From: Ascaphus truei
Taxonomy: Eukaryota > Chordata > Amphibia > Anura > Ascaphidae
Reading direction: 5' to 3'
DNA: 64,000 nucleotides
NCBI GenBank assembly: GCA_036426205.1
Contig: CM071569.1
Coordinates: 1,144,354-1,208,353 of the forward strand
The position numbers and the translations under genes are program-made. Under the pieces are notes generated by a model. The model had not been told where the DNA came from, made no database searches, and saw nothing but the letters and a program-made list of their open reading frames with translations. This document shows, one piece after another, positions 46,913 through 57,439 of the stretch (position 1 is the stretch's first letter; every line of letters starts with the position of its first letter).

Positions 46913-47654
46913 TTACCGCTGCTTAGTAAATAAGGGCCGTTATTTTTGTGCCTATCAATAAAGAAATAACAGACGGGAAATAACGTGGAAATTCTGGCTC
47001 ACTCCCTTAAGGAAATATTTTAGAGAAAAGTAAATGCATCGCTGTTTGTGGAACAAAAACATGTTTAAAGACACAAAGCCATCTTGTGGAAAAAGCATGA
47101 ATCATTCCATTGTGATGGTGCGAACCTGTAATCTTTTGCATCCAGCTATTTAACGCTGAGCAGAAATTCTCTGCACCCGCCCGGGCCTAGAAACCGGCAT
47201 TCATAGAAATGCAATCTTATGCGTGATGTCAATAGTCTGTGGCGAGCAGGATAAGTGCTTAATGTATGCAACTGCTAAATAATATTACTGATTGTAATGT
47301 AATCTCCAGCAGGAAATTGAAAACTTAATGGGGCGTAAATTCATTCCCTATTCATATTAATATCCATGCAGTGACGTAGTAATAATATACAACCAGGAGA
47401 AGACGCAGAGTAATAATACTCATGTAATATGGATGGATTGCATGGCTTTTTCAGGGCAAGTATACATTTTTTAACGATATTGATTGCTTTATTCTTTGAA
47501 AGAGGCCCAAATGACTTATTCATTTCCATCGTTTTTCTCTGGGAAACGGAGGAAAATACGGGCGCTAAACAGATAGTTACTTCCTAAACATGGCTCCACA
47601 TTCCTTAGCGGTAATTGGGCGGTTTTATGTGCAAATTGTTTTTTTTATACATAG
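46913..47654. other. Unassigned sequence, partly single-copy
   Basis: No exon or repeat recognised. Confidence 0.3.
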
Positions 47655-48030
47655 CATTGAAGCAGGGGGTCTTCTGAGCTGAACTCCATTAATTTCAGTT
47701 CTGGGGACCCCCTGCTTCCGGAGATACTTACCTCCGTACGGGGATGCTGGTAGTGGCTCCGCTCGGCTAGCTGGGTACGCGTAATGGCGGAGTTTCAGAG
47801 CTCCCGCGCCCTGCCGGCCAATAGGAGGCCGTGACGACATAAGGTCCGGCTTCCTATTGGCCCGCGTGATGCTTTGAACTTTGCCGAGATGCAGGCACTC
47901 CCTTTGGAGGTCTGTATCTCAGGAAGCAGGGAGTCCCCAGAGTTTAAATTAACGGGGTTCAGCTCCAGAGACCCCCTGCTTCAAACTCATGTTAAAAATT
48001 AATTTTAAAAATGCATTAATTGCTCCTTTG
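47655..48030. mobile_element. GC-rich MITE, GAAGCAGGGG family, copy 2
   Basis: Left 'gaagcagggggtcttctgag' and right 'cagagaccccctgcttcaaa' form arms; 'ccaataggaggccgtgacg' in the middle is answered by 'ggcttcctattggcccgcg'. Confidence 0.8.
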
Positions 48031-48310
48031 AAGTGCTTACTCAGTCCCCTGTTACTACTGTTAGTGTTGCGTTTCTGCCTCTCCGGTTCGGAGGTTGCCA
48101 TACAGAGCCGAGTGTTAGAAATATACGGCTGGAGTAGAATTGTACAGTATTTTTTAATTATAATTCAGCAAAAATATTGGGCCATATACAGTATATATTT
48201 AGATGCTTAGCCATACGGCACTTTGGCCTATATTTCTTACGCCGTCTTCCGTTATAGGACACTCTCCGCCACTGGAAGGCACCTTACAAGCAAAATACTA
48301 ATTTTCTACC

Positions 48311-48910
48311 ACAGGGACGCAAACCTTTCTCTTTGCGCCCCCCAGCCTGCTCTCCCCCCTCCTCTTACCTTCCCTCCCTCATTTGACGTCACTTTACCAT
48401 GGCAACGTAGCCATTTGATGATGTCACGTTGTCATGGTGACGCGTCGCCAGAAGTAGGCTGAGAGCAGGTAAGGCCTTGTCCAGGGTGACACTGAGCGCA
48501 CGCGCGCGTTCAGCATGATCAAACACATTGCTACAATGTGTTTGTCCAGCGTGAGCGCGCACGTGTATGTGTCTGTGAGCACACGGCGCTCAGCTGCTTG
48601 CAGAGTCAAACTAATTTGATTCTTCCGCTCGCAGGCGCGTTACGTAAGTGGTTCGCCCAATGAGGGCGAACCAGCTACGTGACGTCATGGCCGCGCCCCC
48701 CTTACGCGCGCAACTAGCAGGCCACGAATCTCCCAAGCAAAATGAGCACCTTATGTCACGGAGCTCGAGCGCCAGCGCGCTCACATTCACCCTGGCCGCA
48801 ACTTTAGAGAGAGTTACAGAGGCGCGCGCCCCCCAGCCTCAGTAAGTGCTGTGCCCCCCCCCCCCCCCCAGAAAATCTCTTGCGCCCCCAGTTTGCGCAC
48901 TCCTGCTCTA
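48311..48910. mobile_element. GC-rich short transposon with nested MITE
   Basis: Left 'acagggacgcaaacc', right 'cagtttgcgcactcctg', as in the family at 7954. The element is split by the insert at 48473-48802. Confidence 0.75.
48473..48802. mobile_element. PIF/Harbinger-like MITE, nested
   Basis: Ends GGCCTTGTCCAGGGTG and CACCCTGGCCGCAAC. TAA flanks the left; the right flank (TTTA) is less clear. Rich in GCGCGC and CACGTG-like parts. Same family as 54069-54465. Confidence 0.7.
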
Positions 48911-49808
48911 CCACACAGGTGACCTGGTGTTACAAGCCAAACACAAAACAGAGATATGTGCTCGCTCTACCTCGCAGTAATTAGGTAGGTGCACCAAGGG
49001 TAAGTACTGTAGTATACAGCCCCAAGAAGAAGTCTCCTTGGAATGAGGGGATTAGCCGGCCCTACTTGCATCAACACCAAAGTATACAGGAATCTAGTGG
49101 GACCTCACCCACCTGTAGATATGCTGCACATGTTTAATATCACATCTTTTCGATATTAGAATGGATAACATCCCCTCGATGACGGTATACTTAGGTATGG
49201 AGTGCATGCACTTAGGGACTTCTACCTCCCCCCATTGTTAGGACATTTCTTCTTGGTACCGACCTGGAGTTAGTTGGACATTTTTATTAAGGACACCAAT
49301 TGTTCTTCTATTTCTGTGATTTTTAAGCACGTAGGGGAATTGGGCCGGCGACGTGGGGCAAATGGTCTTTGTCTGCCATCATATTCTTTAAAAGCTTTTA
49401 TTCTCTCTTCTTAAAGGTTTATATGCCCACCCATTTCACAGTTGGCTCTCCGTATTCTCCCCTAACTAAGTCTCCCACCCACTCGTTTTATCAACCCTCC
49501 CCCTCCTCAGCTGCTGCTCGCCTGCCTCCGGTTCCCTCTGCGTCCCTGGCTTCCCCCTGGCACGTTTCAGCGCGATGGTTTGTGCGCCTCTGCCTCTCGC
49601 AGACAATGAAGGCAGTGGCAGTTTCTACAGTGATAAATACACTGACAGTCAGATTGTGCACTGCAGCGAAACAAACACATGCCACATTATCAGGGCATCT
49701 GCATCCAACTGTTACTCCAGAACATATCACTCTTCCTGTCTTTACTTCTTGGATAAAAATCCCCCCAACCCATAATACCCAATAATAAATAAAATAAATA
49801 AATAATAA
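48911..49808. other. Unassigned sequence
   Basis: No domain recognised in the 138-residue frame at 49369-49785; no splice context. Confidence 0.3.
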
Positions 49809-49812
49809 TAAA

Positions 49813-49867
<55 letters not shown>

Positions 49868-49910
49868 ATATATATATATATAGTGTATATATATAGTGTA
49901 TATATAAATA
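49809..49910. repeat. A-run and (AT)n microsatellite
   Basis: A11 then AT dinucleotides with TGTATATA breaks. Confidence 0.96.
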
Positions 49911-50042
49911 TATAACACAGAAATAGCTGTGTTAGTCCAGTTGCGGTAGTGCAGAATAAATGAGTTCTTCAGTATTAGGTGATACCTTTTTTATTTGGAC
50001 TAACAACTTATGTCATAGGATAAGCTTTCGAGAGTTCTCCTC

Positions 50043-50760
50043 TCTTCCACAGGTCGGTAATACTGATAAGCAATGGAATTTACAATACAGACAGAGAGAA
50101 CCTACCACACGCATACCACTAGTGGCCACATACAACCCTACCCTAGAGGGAATACGAAAAATAATTAAGGATCTGCAACCCATGCTGGCAGAGGATGCGA
50201 CATTAAAAGAAATCTTCCCCAAACCTCCCATTCTTGCGTTCCGGCAATCACAAAACCTCAAACAGAAATTAGTCAACAAAAAACTTTACAACGAACTTAA
50301 ATACACTGATAATGGCACAAAACGGTGCAACAACACACGCTGCAAACTCTGCAAACATATATGCCAAGATCCCACAGCCAGTCACAACCACAAAACACTC
50401 AATGTTAAAGGATCATACTGCTGCACATCCAGGAATGTGGTTTATATGATTCAATGTGCAACAAATGTGACCAAGGTTGCTACATTGGGGAAACCAGCCA
50501 AACACTTCAAGGCAGAAAGAATAGGCACAGATACTCTTTATACTCCACCATGAAGAAGGAAGATACTGCTCACCTGTGGGACATCATTTCTCACTACCAG
50601 ATCATTCCACAAATGATTTAAAAATCTAAATCCTCAATGGAATGTTTAAACGCACCCAAGAATGGAAAACATTTCAACTCAGACTGATAAGACTCTTTGA
50701 CACGAAAACAAAAGGACTTAATGCGGATATGGGGTTTCTCACACACTATCAGAATTGTTT
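50043..50760 (+). pseudogene. Penelope-like linker and GIY-YIG endonuclease remnant, frameshifted
   Basis: The frame has PLVATYNPTLEGIRKIIKDL, then IFPKPPILAFRQSQNLKQKL, then CNNTRCKLCKHI. This is the pattern between polymerase and endonuclease in Penelope-like proteins (P.V..YNP....I..II, PP..AFR....L...L, C..C..C). It continues to NVVYMIQC, the start of the GIY-YIG nuclease. A frameshift at about 50460-50475 moves the rest (CYIGETSQTLQGR and after) to another frame, and the frame-1 product ends at 50553. The polymerase domain is missing. A dead copy, truncated at the 5' side. Confidence 0.85.
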
Positions 50761-50977
50761 GTAATTATCCTTCCTGCCTCTCTTCTTATTCACACACACC
50801 CCCCCCCCAGCATCCCATTCCCCCTCAATGCTGTTCTTTGTCACCATTTTACACCCTTCCATGTCTTCAAACACTTTCTGTCTCTACCTTATCTACAGTA
50901 CATCTCTGCTGTTTTCTTCCTCTGCTCTCCCAAACACTGTTTTAGCCATAGATTCCATTGTTAATTTGTATTGCCGA

Positions 50978-51006
50978 CCTAAGGAAGAGAGGAGAACTCT
51001 CGAAAG
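50978..51006 (+). ncRNA. Hammerhead-like motif at the end of a Penelope-like element
   Basis: CTAAGGA, extra A, stem GAGAG/CTCTC with loop GAGAA, then GAAAGC. It lies just inside the right terminal repeat; the left repeat carries part of the reverse ('cgagagttctcctctctt'). Confidence 0.45.
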
Positions 51007-51066
51007 CTTGTCCTATGGCATAAATTGTTAGTCCAAATAAAAAAGGTATCACCTAATACTGAAGAA

Positions 51067-51122
51067 CACACACACAGAGACACACACAGACACACACAGA
51101 CACACACAGACACACACACACA
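51067..51122. repeat. (CACACAGA)n microsatellite
   Basis: CACACAGACA units. Confidence 0.93.
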
Positions 51123-51590
51123 GTGGGTGAAAAAGGCGACAGAAAACCTCCACTGTTAGCATATAGCCACTAAAGAATATCACTTGTGAGCACATTCACA
51201 TGTCTTAGACAGGTCTGCCACCCTGCCTTTCAACCACCATCACCTAGCATACAGTGTTCCCACTGCAGCAAAGGATTCTGGGAAATAACATGCAAATGAG
51301 CACACGTGTCACCTTTTGCCTGGAATATCCATTCACATGGAGCTCATTTAATCTGATGCATCGCCGTTCGCACAGCTTTTAAGCACAGTATGGGACTAGC
51401 AAAGCAAGTACAGACCACTCACAGACATGTTTCAACCTTGATGGGTATCATCAGTCTGAGGTTGGTCTATACTTGCCTTGAAATATTTCTAGGCTGGGTA
51501 GGTTTACCATATACATTTTAAGTTATGGTGGGTGTTAAAGGCGACAGAAAACCTCCACCGTTAGCATATAGCCAATAAAGAATATATATA
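51123..51590 (-). mobile_element. Penelope-like terminal repeats in direct order
   Basis: The block with 'aaaggcgacagaaaacctcc', 'gttagcatatagcca', 'taaagaatat' occurs at 51123-51180 and again at 51527-51586. Between lie 'gcaaaaggtgac' in reverse and a hammerhead-like motif on minus. The direct-repeat layout with a motif inside is like the terminal repeats of Penelope-like elements. Confidence 0.6.
51429..51454 (-). ncRNA. Hammerhead-like motif inside nested stems
   Basis: Minus strand: intact CTGATGA, short stem ACC/GGT, GAAACATG. It is enclosed by CAGAC/GTCTG and then by 'gcaagtatagacca' against 'tggtctgtacttgc'. Core intact, stem II short. Confidence 0.45.
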
Positions 51591-51633
51591 TACACACACA
51601 TACACACACACACACACATATATATATTGTATA

Positions 51634-51844
51634 GCCTGACAACCTGGACAAAAATGCACTCGCCACCCCCCCCCCACAACTCTTGCGTGCGGCGGGGTCC
51701 AGTTGCCGGAGTCCTGACAGTGTCTCCCGGCCTTCTGCTGTCTTGTTTCCTTTAAAATCATGTTTTTATCCTGCAGAACTATTCAAAATGGCCACGCGTC
51801 GTTATATGATGTTGCGTTGCCATGGTGATGGGACGCTGTGATAT
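51634..51844. repeat. Probable short transposon fragment
   Basis: 'gcctgacaacctggac' and 'aaaaatgcactcgccacccc' look like a transposon edge similar in style to elements A and B, with 'tggccacgcgtcgttatatg' and 'gttgccatggtgatggg' inside. No second end seen. Confidence 0.4.
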
Positions 51845-52330
51845 CACGACTTATATACATATGTAATGGTGTTTCCCCCACCTAATCGCAGATAGGGGCC
51901 ATTACAGGGTGTATGGTGCATATACCTGCTGGTAACAGGAGGGCTGAGTCTTCCGCCGATGGTAGTGGGGACACAGGAACAGGCTTCTGGGGTTCATACC
52001 CCAAATATCTACTTAGCAGTGCAGCGCCTCCATCTGCCGTGGACTCCAGGAACTGGAACTCCTTATCCCCCAGTAAGGTCACGGACCAGACAGGAGGTAT
52101 AACAGGAAAGGTTTTTTATCACTTCTGTACAACACAGTAACAAGCAGGCTTCTGCCCGATGCAGCTACCACTGAAGGATGGTCCCTGGACCGTCACCACA
52201 GATCAAGGGCACCCGCAGCTGTTCTAGCTCTTCCCTGTCTCCCTAGCAGAGGCAGAGGTATGTTCCACACTCACTCTCCCCCGAAGGGAAGAGGACTGGA
52301 TAGGGCCCAATATACACTCTCTAATGTGTG
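51845..52330 (-). mobile_element. Solo LTR, reversed
   Basis: In reverse it shares with 62012-62577 the blocks 'ctggagtccacggcagatgg', 'gcgctgcactgcta', 'gatctgtggtgacgg/ccagggacc' and 'ctctgcctctgctaggga'. No internal retrotransposon genes lie near. Boundaries approximate. Confidence 0.65.
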
Positions 52331-52410
52331 ACCGGCCTACCTCAAGTGGGGAAAGGCACTCCCGAATTTGGGGTGGTACTGCCCTTAAGTACTGCCAGGA
52401 GGAGGACCTT

Positions 52411-52600
52411 GACACTTCATCAGGGGGTGGCCTTAGGATCCCAATTGTTAGGCAGCTAATTGGGCGGCTTACTAATTATTCCTGCGGTTGGATCCCGATT
52501 GGCTAATATGTGCTGGAGTCAGGGTACTTAAATGAGTGCCATGGGATCCTAAGGCCAACCCCCTGATGAAGTGTCAAAGCGACACGAAACGCGTCGTGGT
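52411..52600 (+). mobile_element. Inverted repeat with a hammerhead-like motif at its right arm
   Basis: Arms 52411-52443 and 52542-52575 are inverted copies over about 33 bases ('cttaggatccca' against 'tgggatcctaag', with 'cccctgatgaagtgtc' at the edge). The middle is about 100 bases. Likely a short Penelope-type inverted terminal pair. Confidence 0.7.
52563..52595 (+). ncRNA. Hammerhead-like motif, intact core, palindromic stem III
   Basis: CTGATGA, one extra A, stem II GTGTC/GACAC with a 5-base loop, GAAA, then ACGCGT (self-complementary) and C, the usual cleavage position. A palindromic stem III would favour cleavage as a dimer, as known for short-stem hammerheads. The extra A before stem II departs from the consensus. 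Confidence 0.55.
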
Positions 52601-53530
52601 GAGGTCAGGGCAGCCACGGGATACACGCGACGACTGAAAGTTAAGGCTGGTAGCTATGTTTCACCTCTGCAGCTGGACCTTTTCTCTGACACTTTTAGGG
52701 TGTGGGACTTCTCGGCATAGAGCTTTATGCTTTGTTGTGTGTACTCAGACCACTGGATCAATCAGATCTTTTTCTCTTTTAATTTGGAAGTGATATGTTT
52801 TTATTGACATATAAAGTATAATTTTGATATTAATTTAGTCTGTGTTTCTTCTCTTCTTGCGCCCCTTCTGTGTGTATCTGTGTTAGAGAAACTGTACAGT
52901 TACAGAGCAGCAGGCGCGGGCGCCGGAGGTCAGCAGCTGAAAGGACACCGAGCACCATTAAAATGTGTAATTACAAAATGTGTGCACTGTCTGAATCCCT
53001 CAGGCTTATATTCATTAAATTGTCACCTGTGAAAAGCCACTCGCATAAGTGCTCATTTAAGCAGCAATCCGTGCTCTTTATATTACCTGAAATAAGGGAG
53101 CCCCAGAGACGAACGGCAGCACTTCACGGGGTCCCTATATCCTGAAACATCATATCCGTGCTCAAAGTTCCTGACAAAACAAAGGTACAAAGTGGTGATG
53201 TCATCTCCCAATGATGTCACAGCTTTCTATTGGCTGTCAGAGCAAGGGGAACCCCAAAGGCCATACTCTTGTCCGGACATTTTAAAATGCTTAAGATCTA
53301 TGGTAGACAGGGGTTTGATTCGGGTAACGCAAACTAAAATAGGTACTGCAGGAGGAATTAGGGGTTATGGTTACTGCACTTCAGTGAATGCACCCATTAC
53401 AGATGGACACAGATAGCACTGTCAGATACTGAACTCTGTAGGATTACAAATACAGAGCAAAATGGCATTCCTCTGCAGACGGACTCGGATCATTTGGGAA
53501 GGTAATTGACAGAGGAGGTTTAATATAGAT

Positions 53531-53532
<2 letters not shown>
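52601..53532. other. Unassigned sequence
   Basis: The first 250 bases may be the downstream part of the Penelope-type repeat. No gene seen. Confidence 0.3.

Positions 53533-53575
<43 letters not shown>
53533..53575. repeat. (GT)n microsatellite
   Basis: GT run of about 42 bases. Confidence 0.97.
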
Positions 53576-53577
<2 letters not shown>

Positions 53578-53586
53578 CCTTTAGGC

Positions 53587-53766
53587 CAGGGGTAGCTAAC
53601 TCCAGCCCTCAAGAGCTACCAACAGGTCAGGTATTCAGGTTATCCCTGCTTCAGCACAAGTGGCTCAATCGACCGAGCCACTGATTGAGCCACCTGTGCT
53701 GAAGTAGGTATATCCTGAAAACCTGAGCTGTTGGTAGCTCTTGAGGACCGGAGTTGGCCACCCCTG
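53587..53766. mobile_element. CAGGGGTNGCTAACTCC MITE, complete palindromic copy, 180 bp
   Basis: Starts 'caggggtagctaactccagc' and ends 'ggagttggccacccctg'. The halves are inverted copies through 'agagctaccaacaggtcag' and its mirror, so it folds as a full hairpin. The CAGGGG..CCCCTG edge suits the hAT group. Partial copies at 37604 and 55525. Confidence 0.88.
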
Positions 53767-54065
53767 ATTTAGGCAGCAGTGTGCAGTAGGATTTGTTAGT
53801 GATTGTAGATAACAGACTTAGCATAAGTGTTCGACGCTGGGCTGCAGCTGCAGCCGCGGTCACCGTGTTACTGTGTATAGAGAGGGCTGCAGCTGCGGTC
53901 ACCGTGTTACTGTGTATAAAGAGGGCTGTATTGTGAGGGAGAATTTTTAAATGAAAATTTGTGTCTGAGGCCTCATTGGATTGTAAAATCTGCGGATACA
54001 CAAATCTATTTACAGCGCTATTTAAATAAAATACTAAAAATCAGATCAACAAATATGAGTGTATA
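53767..54065. other. Unassigned sequence with a short tandem duplication
   Basis: 'gctgcagctgcggtcaccgt' is repeated at about 53841-53871 and 53885-53910 with 'gttactgtgtat'. Confidence 0.5.
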
Positions 54066-54068
54066 TTA

Positions 54069-54465
54069 GGTTGCGTCCAGGGTGAAGAGACGCGCGCATG
54101 CGCGCTCACGCCCGGCGCATATAAATACCTTTTAACTGATGCAAGTGTCCAAAGTGCCGCTTGGTGCTCGGGCCGGAGCGGTGCTCGGAGAGATAGTGAA
54201 ATTTGTTTTCCCGGCGCTATGGTGCGTCACGTGACTAGGTAAGAGCCAATGAGAGCCCAGCAGCAACAACAATCAATCAGATGGAGCTGAGGATGTGATG
54301 TGATGTCATGCCCCACTCCAGTCTGATACGCCCCCCTCCTATCTGTGGCACACCCCCCTTGCTCGAGCACGCAGTGAGCTGGACAGCCAATCGCTCCTGC
54401 TCGAGCAGACGCTGACATCACGCCTCATGAGTGTGAGTGCGCGTCTCCCCACCCTGGCCGCAGCC
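54069..54465. mobile_element. PIF/Harbinger-like MITE with exact TTA target duplication
   Basis: Ends GGTTGCGTCCAGGGTG and CACCCTGGCCGCAGCC, flanked by TTA at 54066-54068 and 54466-54468. GC-rich inner arms with GCGCGC. Same family as 48473-48802; a single end of this type is at about 11706-11730. Confidence 0.85.
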
Positions 54466-54721
54466 TTAAAATCATGTAGCTAGGTGTTGCGTTGTATTGC
54501 GCTGATGCAGAAATACTCAAATGACTTCATACACATACATATAGAGAGAGAATGCATGCAAGAAATCCATCTACTCCCAGTTTCACAGACGGAAATATTG
54601 GCTGCAATATAAGAAGCCAGTTATCTGCAATATGCAAGGGAAATTAAATCACTTAACCGTTTTGACAAATCAACAGGCCATAAACTGAGTAATGTTCCAT
54701 TTTTCTAGGCCTCCGAATGTA

Positions 54722-54968
54722 CATTTATTTATAATAATAATAGTTCTTGTATAGCGCTACTAGTTTTACATAGCGCTTTACAGAGACATTTTGCAGGCAC
54801 AGGTCCCTGCCCCATGGAGCTTAGGATCTATGTTTTTGGTGCTTGAGGCACAGGGAGATAAAGTGACTTGCCCAAGGTCACAAGGAGCCGACACCGGGAA
54901 TTGAACCTGGTTCCCCTGCCTCAAACTCGGTGCCAGTCAGTGTCTTTACTCACCGAGCCGCTCCTTCT
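54722..54968 (-). mobile_element. tRNA-derived SINE with MIR-type core
   Basis: Read on minus: a tRNA-like head starting 'gagcggctcggtgagtaaag' with a B box ggttcaattcc, a core with 'gtgaccttgggcaagtcact' and 'ctccctgtgcctc' typical of CORE/MIR SINEs, a tail with 'taaagcgctatg' and a final (ATT)n. A full-looking copy, about 247 bases. Confidence 0.85.
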
Positions 54969-55524
54969 CCTGTGGTATCACTTACAGTATTTCACTGTTT
55001 GTTAAGGAACGCTGTACATGCATGAAAACGAATGTAATGTATTTATCTAGGTTCTAGTGGAACACTTTTTCTGACGATGTATACATATGTGCGCAGATTG
55101 TTTTTATGAATTCTTAATATGATTCTAAAATACATTTACATTCTGAAACCACATAATAATTGATAACAGAGTAAGCATTTATAATCTATTATAAATTATT
55201 ATCTATTATAAATTACTATCTGCTACAAATTACTATGATTGAGTCTTATAATGATATACCACGTTGTGCTATTTTTGGAACCCATTGAATACGCTCTGGG
55301 AAAAAAAAACTTGCTAAAAAGAGCCGAGGCCGTCTTCAGCTCAATGAGAAAAATGGAGCGCTCTTCGGCAGAATGCAAATGAACAATATTCCCAGCATTC
55401 CTCATTCCTCGTGCTATTCAGTGAACTCCCAGGTAAACGCAGCTGTAAGGCAATCACTGCGTTCTCTTATCACCTAGTGCAGACGGCAAGGAACTGGACA
55501 ATTCGGAAACCTATATTTCTAGAG
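54969..55524. other. Unassigned, partly single-copy sequence
   Basis: No gene recognised. 55260-55450 looks non-repetitive. Confidence 0.3.
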
Positions 55525-55606
55525 CAGGGTTGGTCAACTCCAGTCCTCAAGGGTCAACAGCAGGTGGGGTTTGAAGGATGTTTCCTGCTTCAGCACAGGT
55601 GGCTGT
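55525..55606. mobile_element. CAGGGTTGGTCAACTCC MITE fragment
   Basis: Left part only of the family seen complete at 53587-53766. Confidence 0.75.
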
Positions 55607-55871
55607 GCTGTTCTACACAAATTCTATAAACATGGTCTGGGTAGAGCAGCTTATATTTATGTTTATACCTTACTATATGTATATAATTTTAAATATTAAT
55701 CTGTATTCAATATTATATTATATTTTTAACAGGTGAGTGTTCACATACCCTCACTGTCTAATGGTTAATTGCACCTATAGTGCATATTATACACATTATT
55801 TAATTATTAAAGTCACTTTGGAGTGACTGTATAAAAGCCCCCCCCCCCCTATAGGTGTCCTAAACTCTAGC

Positions 55872-55906
55872 CTGATGAAGCACTGAATTGTGTGAAACGC
55901 GTTGCG
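55872..55906 (+). ncRNA. Hammerhead-like motif with stem I, II and palindromic III
   Basis: CTGATGA, extra A, stem II GCAC/GTGT, GAAA, ACGCGT, then T. The 5' side 'aactctagc' can pair with 'gcggagtt' on the 3' side (AACTC/GAGTT and GC/GC), giving a stem I. The best overall fit in the window, though the extra A is again present. Confidence 0.55.
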
Positions 55907-57111
55907 GAGTTCATTCAGTGCACACATAGGGATCCAAACTCTTGGCTGTATAGTTTCCAGCCTCCCCACAGAGGTTTGAGCCAATTCCATCCGGCTCGCT
56001 CGAAGTGGGACGTGTGCTGGAAGTACAGAGTAACGGCGATTGTGGTGGACTACTCAATACGGGTCCTGCGAGAAGCCGCAACCCGGAAGTGACATCTGAG
56101 CTCTGCCGAGCCGGTTGGTCCCAGCGCGCGGGACTGATTTGTGAGTCTCAGCACTTACCCCCTGCGCCTACCATCCAACTGAACTGGAAACCTGTGCACT
56201 GGCCTCTACTGGACTTATATTATTTTATATGTAAGTTTTTACTTGTTACTATTTTACTTGTATAATACATGTACCTTGACCCGTGGTGCGCTTCTGTGTT
56301 TATTTTGCATTACTATCCGGCGTTGGCGTCTTCCCACGGCGGCTACCGGTGAAGGAGGGGTGCCTTCATACCACAGCAGCAGCAGGAGGGGAGAGCAGAT
56401 CTACTTCAAGATCCTTTTTAGGAAGCATGAGCGCGGTTTGACTTTTGCCCCCCTGATACACTGTATGGAACTGCCCCTTTAAAAAACAGAACTACTTTTT
56501 TGTAAGCAAAGAAGGGAAAGATTGCGTCGTCACATTCCACTAATGAAGGAGGAAGAAGTTAATGAGAAAAGAAAATCATTTTGTGGATGACATAGCACTG
56601 GACATATTACTATGCAGAAAATATGAAAATTAGATTGAGGTGACAGGTTTCGAAAACTAAGAAGGTATGTGGGAAATTAAACATACAAATTGGTCTAAAA
56701 AAATGCAATTTCACACCACGGTTTATAATTGGCAATTCTCAATATACCCTTTGCAAAATGATGCAGAAAAGACGGAGATAATTTTGTGGGGGTGGTCTCA
56801 AACCCCTGGCAGAAACATTTTATAGATGTCCTTGTTAATGTTAATCATTTCATTCGTATTGTCTTTCCACCCCAATGGGCCGCACTGTGGAATGTTAGTG
56901 AGTTCTAACAATCTATGTATTGATAATAATAATCATCAGAATAATAAGAATGAGCTTTTGTCATAAAGTAAATCAATGCAATGATGTATACACACAGTGC
57001 TCAAGTGACTTCAAATGTGTTGTAGATGTATTGTTTCTTATTCTGAAATCTGTTAAATACTGCTACCAAACTGTTTGCACCTAACGTCTTAACAATTTAT
57101 ACAGGTGCGCC
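55907..57111. other. Unassigned sequence
   Basis: The first 400 bases may be part of the repeat carrying the motif at 55872. No exon recognised. Confidence 0.3.
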
Positions 57112-57439
57112 GACGAGTATTCTAAAACTTGCCTTGGAAAATCTGGGGTTATCACCAACAAGATCCAGGTACATGCTGCATACATGCTGCAAACATTTTA
57201 GTGACATTTCTGCAGAGACTAATGGCCCATTGGATTAACACAGCAGGGGTCCCTGGCAGTCCCATTCAGTTTGAATGGGACTGCCAGGGGCCCCCACTGT
57301 TAATCTGATGGGCCATTAGTCTGTCTGCAGAAATGTCACTGAAATCTTGCAGCATGTACCCAGCATGTACCCAGAATGTACCTGGGTCTTGTTGGTGATT
57401 GCCCCAGATTTGTTTTAGAATACTCGTTGGCACTACAGT
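57112..57439. mobile_element. Palindromic MITE, 328 bp
   Basis: The outer arms 'cgacgagtattctaaaac' and 'gttttagaatactcgttg' are mirrored all the way to a centre 'cccattcagtttgaatggg'. Nearly the whole element is one hairpin. The centre block 'actaatggcccat' recurs at 59578. Confidence 0.88.

Larger units (their letters stand above)
49964..51063 (+). mobile_element. Penelope-like element remnant with inverted terminal repeats
   Basis: The left end 'cagtattaggtgatacc', 'ttttttatttggactaacaa', 'ggataagctttcgagag' is mirrored on the right by 'ctctcgaaagcttgtcc', 'ttgttagtccaaataaaaaa' and 'ggtatcacctaatactg'. Between them is the C-terminal part of a Penelope-like protein. Inverted terminal repeats are known in this retroelement class. 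Confidence 0.8.

Noticed and set aside
49369..49785. 138-residue frame
   Set aside because: Proline- and serine-rich over a C-rich stretch, no known domain, no splice support.
54880..54968. Free tRNA gene on the minus strand
   Set aside because: A B box is present, but the sequence continues into a MIR-type core and an ATT tail, so it is the head of a SINE.
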